Shown in pieces: positions 50,603 to 60,894 of a DNA stretch of 64,000 bases; positions within the stretch are counted from its first letter, which is position 1, and every line of letters starts with the position of its first letter. The notes under the pieces are model-generated. The model was given only the letters and a program-made list of their open reading frames with translations. It was not told the origin of the DNA and searched no databases. Location of the stretch: the NCBI GenBank assembly GCA_950295325.1, contig OX485806.1, forward strand, positions 44,201,169 through 44,265,168, in the 5' to 3' direction. The translations under genes were made by a program, and so were the position numbers. The stretch comes from Polytrichum commune (lineage: Eukaryota; Streptophyta; Polytrichopsida; Polytrichales; Polytrichaceae).

Positions 50603-51082
50603 ATGAAGGTTGCATATGCAACCATCCTTGCCTTTGTATTATGGCTCATAGTAGCCGCCCCATATTGGAAATTCTCTCACCGTGTCTCCTCTCAAACTCT
50701 TTGGAAAGGGTATTCAAGTTGTTGTTATGAAAACATACATGAAGATAAATCAACATCTAAAGTAGTACCACCATGTTTTTATGCCTCTCCATATTGGAAC
50801 CTTATGTATCTCATCAAAACTCCCACACACCTTAAACACCCAACACAACAATACACTAATATACAATATAAAAACTCAAAATTGTTGCATGTTTGGATAG
50901 CTAATAGTTGTTGCTACAAAACCAATTGTAGTAAATTATACAAAAAACAATCAAAACACTTCTTCCCAACAACCAATATCCAATTTGGCCCACAACTTAA
51001 TTTGTGGAATGGATTTGACGTAGGGATGATAAGAAGTAAAGACTTAGTTAAAACTTTACAAAAATCATGTCATTCATTTTAA
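50603..51082 (+). CDS. Cys-rich ORF with signal-like N-terminus, unidentified
   Basis: A 159-codon ORF begins MKVAYATILAFVLWLIVAA, a short hydrophobic helix behind one lysine that looks like a signal peptide or membrane anchor. A Tyr/Trp/Cys-rich part follows, with paired motifs APYWKFS and SPYWNLM and cysteine pairs SSCCYEN, SCCYKTNC. It is in the same frame as the next ORF (51161), separated by a TAA at 51080 and 26 codons, so it could be the N-terminus of ORF1 or a separate small protein. TTTGTTACAG|AATAAC near 51101 could be a splice acceptor. I know of no comparable product in Dualen-type elements. Unknown function. Confidence 0.45.
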   Translation: MKVAYATILAFVLWLIVAAPYWKFSHRVSSQTLWKGYSSCCYENIHEDKSTSKVVPPCFYASPYWNLMYLIKTPTHLKHPTQQYTNIQYKNSKLLHVWIANSCCYKTNCSKLYKKQSKHFFPTTNIQFGPQLNLWNGFDVGMIRSKDLVKTLQKSCHSF

Positions 51083-51160
51083 CATTCTATTTGTTACAGA
51101 ATAACTACATCCACCAATGTTGCCGCCACCACTAGGAAATTATTTGAGCAAAATGTTGAT

Positions 51161-52599
51161 ATGATAGATGCACTAGCAAACGGTCAAAAAAGACAAGTCG
51201 GTGTCATGATTGTGTCTAGCCAAAAGAAAGCAAAGGGCAAAGGAGTTGTACCCCAACGCCCCTTCTTTTGGTTGGGATATCATACGATGAATACACTTGC
51301 ATATGAAAATGGTGAAGCATTAGAACCAACATACTCGGTTAGTGAATTTGTTAAATTCGGAATAGAACATGATGAGGCATTAGAACATCTAGAAGCGGTC
51401 CCTTCCTTCCCATACATCCCCCAAGAGGCTAGGACTTCCAAAAGGATGGATGGTAAAAAAGGTGGACACTTCAATCTCACTCAAGTGCCCTTCGATATAG
51501 AAGTGGATGAAGGAGGGTTTTCTCTTCACTACCAAATAGCTATAACCTTTAAGCTTTGTGATCGGAACTTGTCAAGAGATGAAATATATGGAAAAACGGA
51601 AGCAAGGTTAAAAGCTATGAACTAGGAGAGATTCTAGGAGAACCTATAGCCATCCTTTGCTTCCATGGTTCAAAAAAGTGGAGTGGTACAATCAAACTCC
51701 ACCTCAAGAACCCAATGAAAGATGCCAATGATCTCCTACATGGCAATAGGTCATTTATCCTCAAGTTGGATAATACAACCTATTGTAGAGGAAAGGCATT
51801 CAAATCATTTGACTCTATAGCCATCGCAAGCTTGCTCTCAGTCAAAATCTATAGCCCAACATTCTAGAATAGAAAATGGTTCCAATTGCATGAAGAGATT
51901 GTCAAAGATAGCTTTAAGCGAGGGTATGAATTTGAAATTACCAATGTGCAAAAGAATGATAGTGTTGAATTTGCATGGATTAAAATCCCTTCTCCGGCCC
52001 AAGCAAAGAAGGTTAAAACTTTCAAAATATCATTTTTTAATGAAATTATGGAAGTACACTTTGCTAGTATGGAGAAACTCTCCGAAGATGACAAGGCCAA
52101 AAAGAATGCGGTAGTTTTAATTGCAAAGAACCTCAACAAAACCAAAACAACCACTGCCTTAGAGGAGGGAATAAAGAAACTCTTTGGGCAGGAAAATATA
52201 GCGGGTATTTTCTTCCGATTAGAGAAAGGGAAACATGTGGGATCATGCAATGTGCAATGTCTAAACGCAGCGGTCTACAAGAAATATGTGAAGCAAAATT
52301 ACCAAATTCATGGCAAATACATAGAATTTTCACCCCACCCCAAAAGCCTAGATGGAATTGACGCCCCCTCCCCAAAAGGACTTATTAGACTAGGGTTTTC
52401 TAATGTGAACACCGCACTTGCCAACACAATCCAAGCAATGGAGAATGCACCCTCGAAAGGATATACAAAAGCGGACTTAAGCAAAATGGTGGAAGAGGCG
52501 GTAAATAAAGGAGCCATAATAATTCGGAAAGAGATGAGCCTCCTTAAAGAGGAAATTATAGAAGAAGCAAGAATGTATGCCGACAAAGTACAAACATAA
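51161..52599 (+). pseudogene. Retroelement ORF1, RRM-like nucleic-acid-binding protein
   Basis: Two frames join near 51615: 51161-51625 (IVSSQKKAKGKGVVPQRPFF ... DEIYGKTEARLKAM), then a +1 frame with an in-frame TAG at 51865 (probably from CAG) running to TAA 52597. The second half has an RRM-like pattern: beta-1 AVVLIAKNLN, a helix GIKKLFG, NIAGIFFRLEKGKHVGSCNV (RNP1-like) and a last strand HGKYIEFSP, at about 52108-52340. A Lys/Glu-rich helix follows (KMVEEAVNKGA ... MSLLKEEIIEEARM), a possible coiled coil for multimerisation. RRM plus coiled coil is a common ORF1 architecture in non-LTR elements; the product would bind element RNA. Confidence 0.65.
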
Positions 52600-52689
52600 T
52601 CAAACCGCAACTGAAGAATTCAAATTGCACTCCTCCAAAAACAAATGCGCATCACTTTGGAAACTCTCCAAACCGATCACCCCTACACA

Positions 52690-53165
52690 CCTGACATTGA
52701 AGGCAATATGGACACGTCAAACTAGTTTTGACAACCGTAGCGTCAAGGAAAAATCAAATAAAAATATTTTTTTATACAAAATTCAACAAAAAAAAATTCA
52801 AATACCGTATAGTATTATTAAATACTAGAAGTAAAAAACGAGTTTCTCATACGTAACATCAAGAAAACATAAAGTAAAAGTATATTTATATACAAAAAAC
52901 AAAAACAAATACCGTATAGTATTATTAAATATTATACGTATAAAACTAAAATTTACATATAAAACATCAAGTAAATATAAAATAAAATTTATTTATATAT
53001 AAAACACAATAAAAAACAATACAGACACCATATAGTATTTTTCAATACTATACGGACAAAACTAGTTTTGACATATGCAATATCAAAAACATGTAATATA
53101 GAAGTATATTCATATATAAAATACAACAAAAACCTACACAAATACCGTATAGTACTATCAAATGA
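52690..53165 (+). repeat. ~115-bp AT-rich tandem repeats between ORF1 and ORF2
   Basis: ATACCGTATAGTATTATTAA-like heads start at about 52802, 52909, 53026 and 53142 (spacing 107-117 bp), each preceded by TATTTATATAYAAAA-type sequence and CATCAAG or its relatives. GTTTTGACATAT-like phrases mark unit boundaries. The heads contain a palindrome (CCGTATAGTA...TACTATACG). The first ~35 codons of the longest ORF2 reading fall inside this array, so the true ORF2 start may be further right. Confidence 0.75.
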
Positions 53166-54108
53166 TATATGTAAAATACACATAACACCCATTATAAATC
53201 CAAACAAAACTAGCATAGTACTTACCAATACCACTCTAAGAATACAAACAAATAAAATAAAAACAAAGACGCCCATTAAACACACAATAAACAACACACA
53301 AACAAATAAACAACCGGTAACACACAATAAAAAGACACTCACACAAACAAAAAGGCTACTCACAACTAATACAAAAATAATAATATTCACCAAACACCTT
53401 ATAAAACACCAAACAAAACACCAAGTGGCCTCGGCCTACCAGCCTCGTCACAAAACAAAACAAATAATACACCCACACCAACACAAATCTCATTACAACC
53501 GTTCTATACACATTAAATATAAATTTTATTCTAAATATAAACATCAATCGAAACATTGCCTTCAACATAAAACGGCCTCGGCCTCCCGGCCTTGCCACAA
53601 AAATAAATACAAATACCAAATCGCAAACAGCTGGACACCCAACACAATAACAGACCACACACCTAAAGACAACACAAATACACACTTCTCCACCAAACAA
53701 ATATCAAACAAAATACCCGCCTTACCTAACATTTTTACTACAATCAGATTCATACTTACCAAATATCTTAAAATAAACAAGAAAAAACCAAAAACAATAC
53801 AACTTCATGGGTACTACTTCATTAACAAACTAACATTATTAAAATGTGGAGATATAGAACCCAACCCCGGACCAATGCCTGATATTTTACACACACATCC
53901 CGCCTTACACAAAAAAAGAGCCAATGAATATTTTATTTCAAATACGATAAAATTGCAACCCGAATATCAACACATAACTACCACATTTGCACTCATACTA
54001 AAACACAATCATTCACTACATCACCAAGCAACCACTATGTACACATACTTACATCAATACATCCAAACACAAAGTTATTCCCATCAACTCACATACTATA
54101 TGCCTTAA
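53068..54108 (+). pseudogene. ORF2 N-terminal region with 2A-like motif
   Basis: A 346-codon frame ends at TAA 54106. Its first ~190 residues are Lys/Thr/His-rich and partly repeat-derived: a ~150-bp direct repeat (GGCCTCGGCCT) occurs at 53,427 and 53,573. From about residue 245 it reads YFINKLTLLKCGDIEPNPGP. This fits the 2A consensus D-(V/I)-E-x-N-P-G-P, with the usual hydrophobic run before it. The scissile Gly268-Pro269 bond corresponds to bases 53871/53872. 2A peptides make the ribosome skip that bond, releasing the upstream product. APE-type non-LTR elements of animals and trypanosomes carry 2A near the ORF2 N-terminus, the same location as here. Confidence 0.75.
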
Positions 54109-54109
54109 T

Positions 54110-54403
54110 CATCACTATAAGCCCCTCAATAAACACATGTAACAATATACTAGCCCAACCACACATTCACCACTTTAACAATATATGGACCAACACGCTT
54201 ATCATTAGGCTAGCCAACCTTAACAAACCCCTGAATGGCATATTCTAATACAACACCCATACACTACATTTGTAGAAAATAACCAAGATATAATACTCCC
54301 CAAAAATACTATACATACTGAACTATATGAATTCATCCACAGCCAAAAAACTCCACCCACTCTAGTCACATTACAAACAAAATTTCCCTATCTCCCAAAA
54401 AAT
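54110..54403 (+). pseudogene. Frameshifted ORF2 segment between 2A and APE
   Basis: In the main ORF2 frame, 54106-54330 is full of stops, but the +1 frame from 54110 reads coherently (EWHILIQHPYTTFVENNQD ... TELYEFIHSQKTPPTLVTLQ). It is broken only by TAA 54140, TAA 54176, TAG 54206 and TAA 54221, every one a single C-to-T step from a Gln codon. Return to the main frame occurs near 54345-54400. Whether this segment held a domain, such as the cysteine protease reported for Dualen, cannot be seen. Confidence 0.5.
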
Positions 54404-54519
54404 TAATAACCGAATCCCTCCGTTGCTTAGAAAACATAAATGAATATTCACACCCGCCTCCACTCCCAAACACCCCTACACCAACCCCAACAAACATCGT
54501 AAATACCTACCACGAAACA

Positions 54520-55773
54520 AATATGATAACTTGGAATGCCGCATCGCTTAACACAGCCTTACCAAATCTACAAAGCCTAATAAATTACTCCTTCAGAAAC
54601 ACTGCAATTATTAATATCCAAGAAACCAAATTGATAGCAACTAAATCAACAAAATACATACAAAACTTATTCCCTGAATACAAACTTATTTTTAACAACA
54701 CGCACGCCCTCACAAGATGTATACAACAAAGAATGCCTTACACCCCCGGAAGAGGTGGCCTACTCACACTCATTCATAACAAATACGCATTTCCCGGAAA
54801 CATCACCAAAATCCCATCACCAGCAAACATCTCCCCATATTTACAAATAATAAAAATAAACAATCACCCACTCCTACCATGGCTAATCTTATACATGTAT
54901 ATGCCCACACACTTAGAAGATATCCACCTCATTCCGTACCTCAAAACCGCAATCACTAATCAAATCACTGCACATCCAAACCACACGCACATCTTTTGTG
55001 GTGATTTTAACCGAGACATTGCACTCACTGATAGGCAAAATTATAACAACAATACACCACAACAACAAGAAGATATACAATAAAAAAACTTCACCACAAC
55101 CCTCAATCTAGAATATATTCCTACGGACACTATTCTCTCCAGACAAGGAGGCTATAACTACACATCAACCAGCCTTATAGACGGATTCTATATCAACTCA
55201 CTAGACAATAGCAGATTCACCTCCACAACAAACACAAACATGAATCTAAACTCAGACCACTATCCAGTCACTCTACACATACCCCTAAACACACTTATAG
55301 CTAGACCTCTACTCCCCACGAATATCACATCAACCAGAATACTAAACCCGATCCCTCCGAAAAACTTAGAAAAATTTAATATAGAATTTTTTGAAACATA
55401 CTCCACGCAACTAAACGAACTAACCAAATTACTAGAGGATCACAACCACCTCAACCCTGATCAATGGCAAGAAGCCTGTACAATACTAGACAATATTATA
55501 GAAAAAATCTCTGAAACCATTGAGAAAACCTGCAAAGCAGCCCCAATACCATCCCTCACGAACAAAACTGCACAGCAAGGTGGCTTCCTACCACGAAAGC
55601 TATCTAAAGAATGGAAAAAACACCTTCAAACATATCACCTTATTAGAAAAACTATATATATTGCAAAAAAACAACTCACACGGCAAACTCACCCTATCCT
55701 AAATGAAATTCGAAACCACAAAAATGTGCAAATCTCATACTCACCCACAACATCCACCCCTCCAAATGAATGA
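54520..55773 (+). pseudogene. ORF2: APE-type endonuclease domain
   Basis: This exonuclease-endonuclease-phosphatase fold domain nicks target DNA for target-primed reverse transcription. Motifs in order: MITWNAASLN (start of the fold), NIQETK with the metal-binding Glu at 54622, GRGGLLTLI, CGDFNRD (Asp 55003, Asn 55009), LIDGFYI (Asp 55180) and NSDHYPVTL (Asp 55255, His 55258). All catalytic residues are kept. A premature TAA at 55081 (from CAA) lies between GDFNRD and LIDG, and the frame is otherwise continuous. A TGA at 55771 (probably TGG) ends the next segment, a linker of about 160 residues toward the RT. Confidence 0.85.
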
Positions 55774-58023
55774 ATAGATATCATAGCTGCCATCGCAAAA
55801 ACCGCTTATAAAGACGCCAGGAAAATCACCACAAAATATACCAAAGACTGTATTCTAAAAGCTGTATCAAAATACCGACAAATGTATAAAAAAAACCCCA
55901 AAAAGATAAATAGGAAAGTCTTCAAACATTCCGAAATTTCCCCCCTAGACTCAATCACAGATAGACAAAACAATATCCTAACTAGCCCTGAAGACATTGC
56001 AAAAGAAATACACATCCAACAATCCATCAGTAACCGCCCAACAGTACCCACATGCCACTATTATAATACCCACCCAGCATACTGCACCTGTGGTGTTAGG
56101 CAATACCCATGGCACGACCTAAAAGGATTTACAATTGATCAACGTGGTGAACCCCAAATTCCCCTGCACACATACTTTGACCAAGAAACATACAACTTCT
56201 GCCTTAAAAACCTAGGCAACAACAAAGCCCCGGGCCCAGACAAAATTCCTAATTCAATCTTAAAAAATATGCCCCCACGATTTCACAGACTCCTTTATTT
56301 ATTCTTCAAACACTGCTACAAACAAAAACAAATTCCCGCATCGTGGAAAACTAGTTTAACAGTTCTACTATATAAGAAAGGTGACCCGTCAAAACTTACC
56401 AACCACAGACCTATCGCATTAGCTAACACCATATATAAATTATATATAAGCACACTAACCTCTATCCTTTCAGCTTATGGGGAAAGATACCAAATATTGC
56501 ATGACAGTTAAGAAGGATTCAGAGCCGAACGAAGAACATCTAGGCAACTTCAACTCCTCATTGCAGCATTAGAAGATGCTAGACTTACGAACCAAGATAT
56601 ATACATCCTCTACATTGACTTCAAAAATGCTTTCGGATCCATTGACTATGCAAGACTCTTAGCCATAATGAAGGACCTTGGTTATCCAATTGACGCCATA
56701 TACCTCATCGGAAACATATATTCACAAGCATCTACCATATTTACTGGAGAACACTTTGGTAAAATCCTACCTATCCCTATTCAAAGATGTACAATACAAG
56801 GAGACACTCTCAGCCCATATCTGTTTATAATATTTTTAGAACCCCTCCTTAGATGGCTACAACAAGGAGATAATGGATACACCTTCGGAACATCTAAAGT
56901 CAAAATTACATCCGCAGCATATGCAAACGACTTAGCAGCTATTGCTAGCAAACTAAAATCATTACAAGTACAATTAAACAAATTAGACAAATTCTACGAA
57001 TGGGCAGTAATGGACATTGGAATACCCAAATGCGCAGTGACCGGATGCCCTAATAAATCTAAAATGAACCCCATAACATTCAAAGCATGGATTCAATCTA
57101 CTAATATAAATTATAGAAACCAACCAATTCCAGTTTTAAATCAACACGAACCATACACTTATCTTGGAATAAACCTCGTACCTTCACTTAAATGGAAACC
57201 ACAAATAAACACCACTACAGCAAAAATCATCAAACAATGTCAAGCCCTTGCAGCATGCCCAACCATCATGAAGCAAAAAATCAACATGGCAGACACAATC
57301 ATACGTGCTGGAATAGCCTACAGCTTTTACGCAGTACCATACTCTATCCCGGCCATCAAAAAACTCGACAAAAAGATTATAGTACTCCACAAGACAATAT
57401 GCGCATTACCGAAATGCACATCTAATATTGCTACACAACTTCCACATGATCTATTCAGAATTGAAGCATTCTCACTACAAAATGCTTACCTGCGTTGTAT
57501 TGGAGAACAACTACAAAACTCCCTCAATGACAAAGGTAGACTTGGCAAATTTTATTATGGCTTGATACAATTTATACTCGCTAAATTTGGAGGCTCCAAA
57601 GAAATAGTCTGCATTAAATACCATCACTGCGTTAGATCACCTATCACTAGAACGTTATTCCTACTTAAACATGAAGATGGAGTCCACCTAAAAAGAACAA
57701 TAGATATTTTTCTAATAAACTTATCCCCACTCGAAACCGCATGGTTGAAAGAAACACAAAATCTACAGGGCCTAAATCCCAACACTTCACTTAAACTACT
57801 ACAAAAACTTCTATTGTATAATGTAATAAAATTAGAACAAATAACCATGCCTAATGGTGCCACCTTAATGAACCCATATACTTTAAAATATACCACTCCA
57901 ATCCTACAAACTCATAAAGAGTGCATTAAACATCGCAAACCAATTATTTTGCCACCCTTCCTGTCACCGAGAATGTCCACTCCCTTGCCCACACCACTAC
58001 CCTCCACGAACCCTAAAAAATGA
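55774..58023 (+). pseudogene. ORF2: reverse transcriptase domain
   Basis: The domain follows in the same frame. Motif 0/1: NNKAPGPDKIPNSIL at about 56217. Motif 2: LTVLLYKKGDPSKLTNHRPI. After the TAA at 56509 (CAA expected): EGFRAERRTSRQLQLL. Motif A: YIDFKNAFGSID (Asp 56617). Motif B: QGDTLSPYLFIIFLEPLL. Motif C: AAYANDLAAIA, where the first catalytic Asp of YADD has become Asn (56926, GAC to AAC), which would abolish polymerisation. The thumb follows (YLGINLVPSLKWKPQI) and further sequence runs to TGA 58021. Confidence 0.9.
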
Positions 58024-58762
58024 CTACACAATAATAAACCACAACATCCTTCCTCAACACCCAACCCCTCCTTTACACCCCCCGAACCCCCCGGTCCCCC
58101 ACCTACGTCCACCTCCCAATAATATACTTAAAAACCCCCGTCAATTTCCCATACACACAATACTTGACCACAAATAACGACAACTCACAAATTCTAATGG
58201 GATAAAAAGAAAATACACATCATATCTATGCCAATGGATTACTCCAAATAATAACACATACAACAAATGGCGTACCCAAAGAGATTTATTTTCCTATTGT
58301 GACGCATATACTAGTCGTCACAACACCGAACTACTCACCCAATACTATACGAAAAGACAACACAAACATTTTTCAAACATTATCAATGCATACTTCTCCA
58401 TAGAACAACAACGAGGCACTAGATATGTTATCCCTGCCACAAGTATCCCATTGGCACATATCTCCATTAATGAATGCAACCCAGAGAGTGACATCAAAAC
58501 AAATACTAACACTATCCAAATACAATTCGACGTCGCTCACATATATGAAGACAACGGTCGGCACCTCATTACCATACCAAAAACTAGATTACTGTGGTTA
58601 TGGAAACAATACCACCAAGCTAAAGATACCCCACATAGTCTAGAACCACCTACCCAATCATTTGAAATAAAATCGTGTGGCTATACCAAAGGTATAAATA
58701 CCGTATTCCAAAAAACGACCCGCTTCAACGTACTCAATATACAATACCAACTCCAATACTAG
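58024..58762 (+). pseudogene. ORF2 linker with two frameshifts
   Basis: After TGA 58021 the main frame stays open for about 32 codons of Pro/Thr-rich sequence. The coherent reading then moves to the +1 frame from the C-rich runs at 58,078-58,096 (PQFP..., RKYTSYLCQWITPNNNTY, ISINECNPESDIK, PKTRLLWLWKQYHQA) with one TAA at 58175. Near 58,670 it returns to the main frame (WLYQRYKYRIPKNDPLQRTQ). No domain recognised. Confidence 0.5.
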
Positions 58763-59835
58763 ATTTCCTAATAACATCATTCAATATTAACCATTCATAC
58801 TTCTCATCCCCATTTACTTGCCCCACACAATTCTCCCAATTCCACTCACCATTCTCCAGGGATAGAATATTTGGATCATTAGGAAAAATGTTTAACCAAA
58901 AATGGAAGGGAATTGGTTACGCCCACCCCCATAACGCAATAGACTTACAACAAACCATCCATTGGGCCCGCATTGCGGCCAAAAACGATCCAAATACAAT
59001 CACTATACTTATTTCAAAAGATATGGATTGGTACCATAATTTTAACCCATACACTAGCCCATTCTTGGACACATACATCATTGCCCACTTTGCAGCTGAC
59101 ACCATCATATACGAAGAACCCACAATTCCCCCCGAACTCAATATCACGAGGAAAGAATTATTAACATTACGAATACTCTGTATCCACCACCAAAACAATC
59201 ACATCGGTACCTACGAACAAATGAATCAACTCACCAACATAGCAAATAACCTCCAAATATTACAAATTCACACACAAATTGCACCACCCACCCCTGTAAA
59301 TACCACCGTTAACCCTAGCAAAAAATGGGCTAAATCTAACTATCCAAACACACCTGTAAATAATAACACACCTATTCCACAACTCCCTAATTACCAAACT
59401 AACTTACCATTAAAATTTCACCTTCAATTCAGCTACTACACAGACGGCTCTTTTATGAAACCCAAAGAAATTAACCCTGGAGTATGGAGAAGAGAAAGAG
59501 CCGGATATGGAATCTATAGCCCCAAGGGCCTTAACATCTCCAAAAGACTACATGGACACCAAAACATACTACGAGCAGAAATGATAGCAATACATGAAAT
59601 ACTAGCAACCATTAATACACTATATCCAAACGAACCAGCATACATATTTACCGACAGTCTAAACGTATTATACTTACTCAACACACAAATTAAACACCCC
59701 ACACTTCACAATAGCCACCCCGACCAAATTACCCTCGCTACCATGGTACAACTACTTCAAAACCAGACACAATCAATCACATTATACAAAGTTAGAGCCA
59801 ACGTCAACATTGACGGCAACGAATAAGCAGACAAA
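58675..59835 (+). pseudogene. ORF2: RNase H domain
   Basis: RNase H removes the RNA strand of the RNA-DNA hybrid. Motifs: SYYTDGSF (Asp 59443), LRAEMIAIHEIL (Glu 59578), YIFTDSLNVLYLL (Asp 59653), and VRANVNIDGNE followed by TAA 59824 and ADKLAKE (Asp 59830). The catalytic triad plus final Asp are present. The usual His before the GNExAD block is Asn (59800), and the GNE-x-AD position x is a stop (CAA to TAA). The ~250 residues before it (FGSLGKMFNQKWKGIGYAH ...) are unassigned. RNase H occurs in Dualen and in several plant L1-type LINEs. Confidence 0.85.
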
Positions 59836-60894
59836 TTGGCAAAAGAAAGGCTAGAACTAGAGCACAGAATTGCCATTCACCCATATGAGCATGCCCATGT
59901 CACCCCATACTACTACCAAAAGGACGTCTGGGCCTCAATGACGGACGTTCCTGATAAAGGCCCCGTTAGATTCCTAGAAAAACAAATTATTAAATATGAT
60001 AGGGAAAACAACTTGAAAAACATGGCCACACAAACCCCCAACACTTACAAATGGACAGGAAATGTAGATATAGATAAAGAACTTTCTAACGAATTATGGG
60101 AAAACCCGGAAATCACGGATAAACAAAAATCATGCCTCATCAAATTCCAAACAGGAACCTATATGGGCAATGCTCGAAAACAATTGTTCTTAGGTAGACA
60201 AACATATCCCTCTATTACATGCCCCATTTGCACCTCATACGAACCGGACACGTGGTTACATGTACTACTTATGTGTAAACAACAACATATACATTCACTC
60301 CACGTCAAAAGACACAACAAAGCAGTATGGGAAATTAGGAAACTACTAATCTCATCTAAAAAATCCCGATGTTATATTCTCATGAACGCGGGCACCTTCA
60401 ATAATACACCCCAAGAAAACACCGTTCCCAATTGGCTACTCCCTTGCACATGCGGTACACAAAGATGCCATTGTAACTCCAGATTCAGACCTGACATCCT
60501 CTATGTTAGAGGATTACCATACCAAAATGACCCCCCCATAGACTTGGACCCCAACCTCACCATACAATTCATCGAATTTACATACTGTAATGATAGATTA
60601 TCTCCAGAAACACTTGAAGCAAAAAATAACAAATACAAACCATTAATCGATAGTATTGCTGCTAGAGGATGGAAAGTTGACCCCCTTATTATAATCACCG
60701 CGGGCGCTAGAGCCACTACACACACTCCTTCAATGAAATCACTCGAAAATAAATTTAAAATACCCATGCCTATCATTAAAAATACCTTTAAAAACATTAA
60801 TACTATCGCTATAAAATATGCCATGGCTATCCTCCTACACAAAAGAAGAATAGAAAACCACCAACCACTACCCCAAACACTAGACCCCCCATAG
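59836..60894 (+). pseudogene. ORF2 C-terminus: CCHC finger and restriction-like endonuclease
   Basis: A 352-codon open segment without internal stops. CPICTSYEPDTWLHVLLMC gives a C-x2-C-x9-H-x4-C finger (Cys129, Cys132, His142, Cys147). VKRHNKAVWEI follows, as in R2-type elements. A PD-(D/E)XK-like core comes next: FRPDIL (Asp220), IQFIEFTYCNDR (Glu247), then EAKNNKYKPLI (Lys263, Lys266-Tyr267). This order, CCHC then K/RPD...E...K-x2-K-Y, is that of the restriction-like endonuclease of R2, CRE and Dualen elements. A tail of about 85 residues ends at TAG 60892. It would supply a second nicking activity beside APE. Confidence 0.78.

Noticed and set aside
52989-53700. Minus-strand hydrophobic ORFs (134 and 114 codons) as membrane proteins
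   Set aside because: They are antisense shadows of A/C-rich ORF2 sequence: low G on the plus strand gives Val/Phe/Cys-rich reverse translations.
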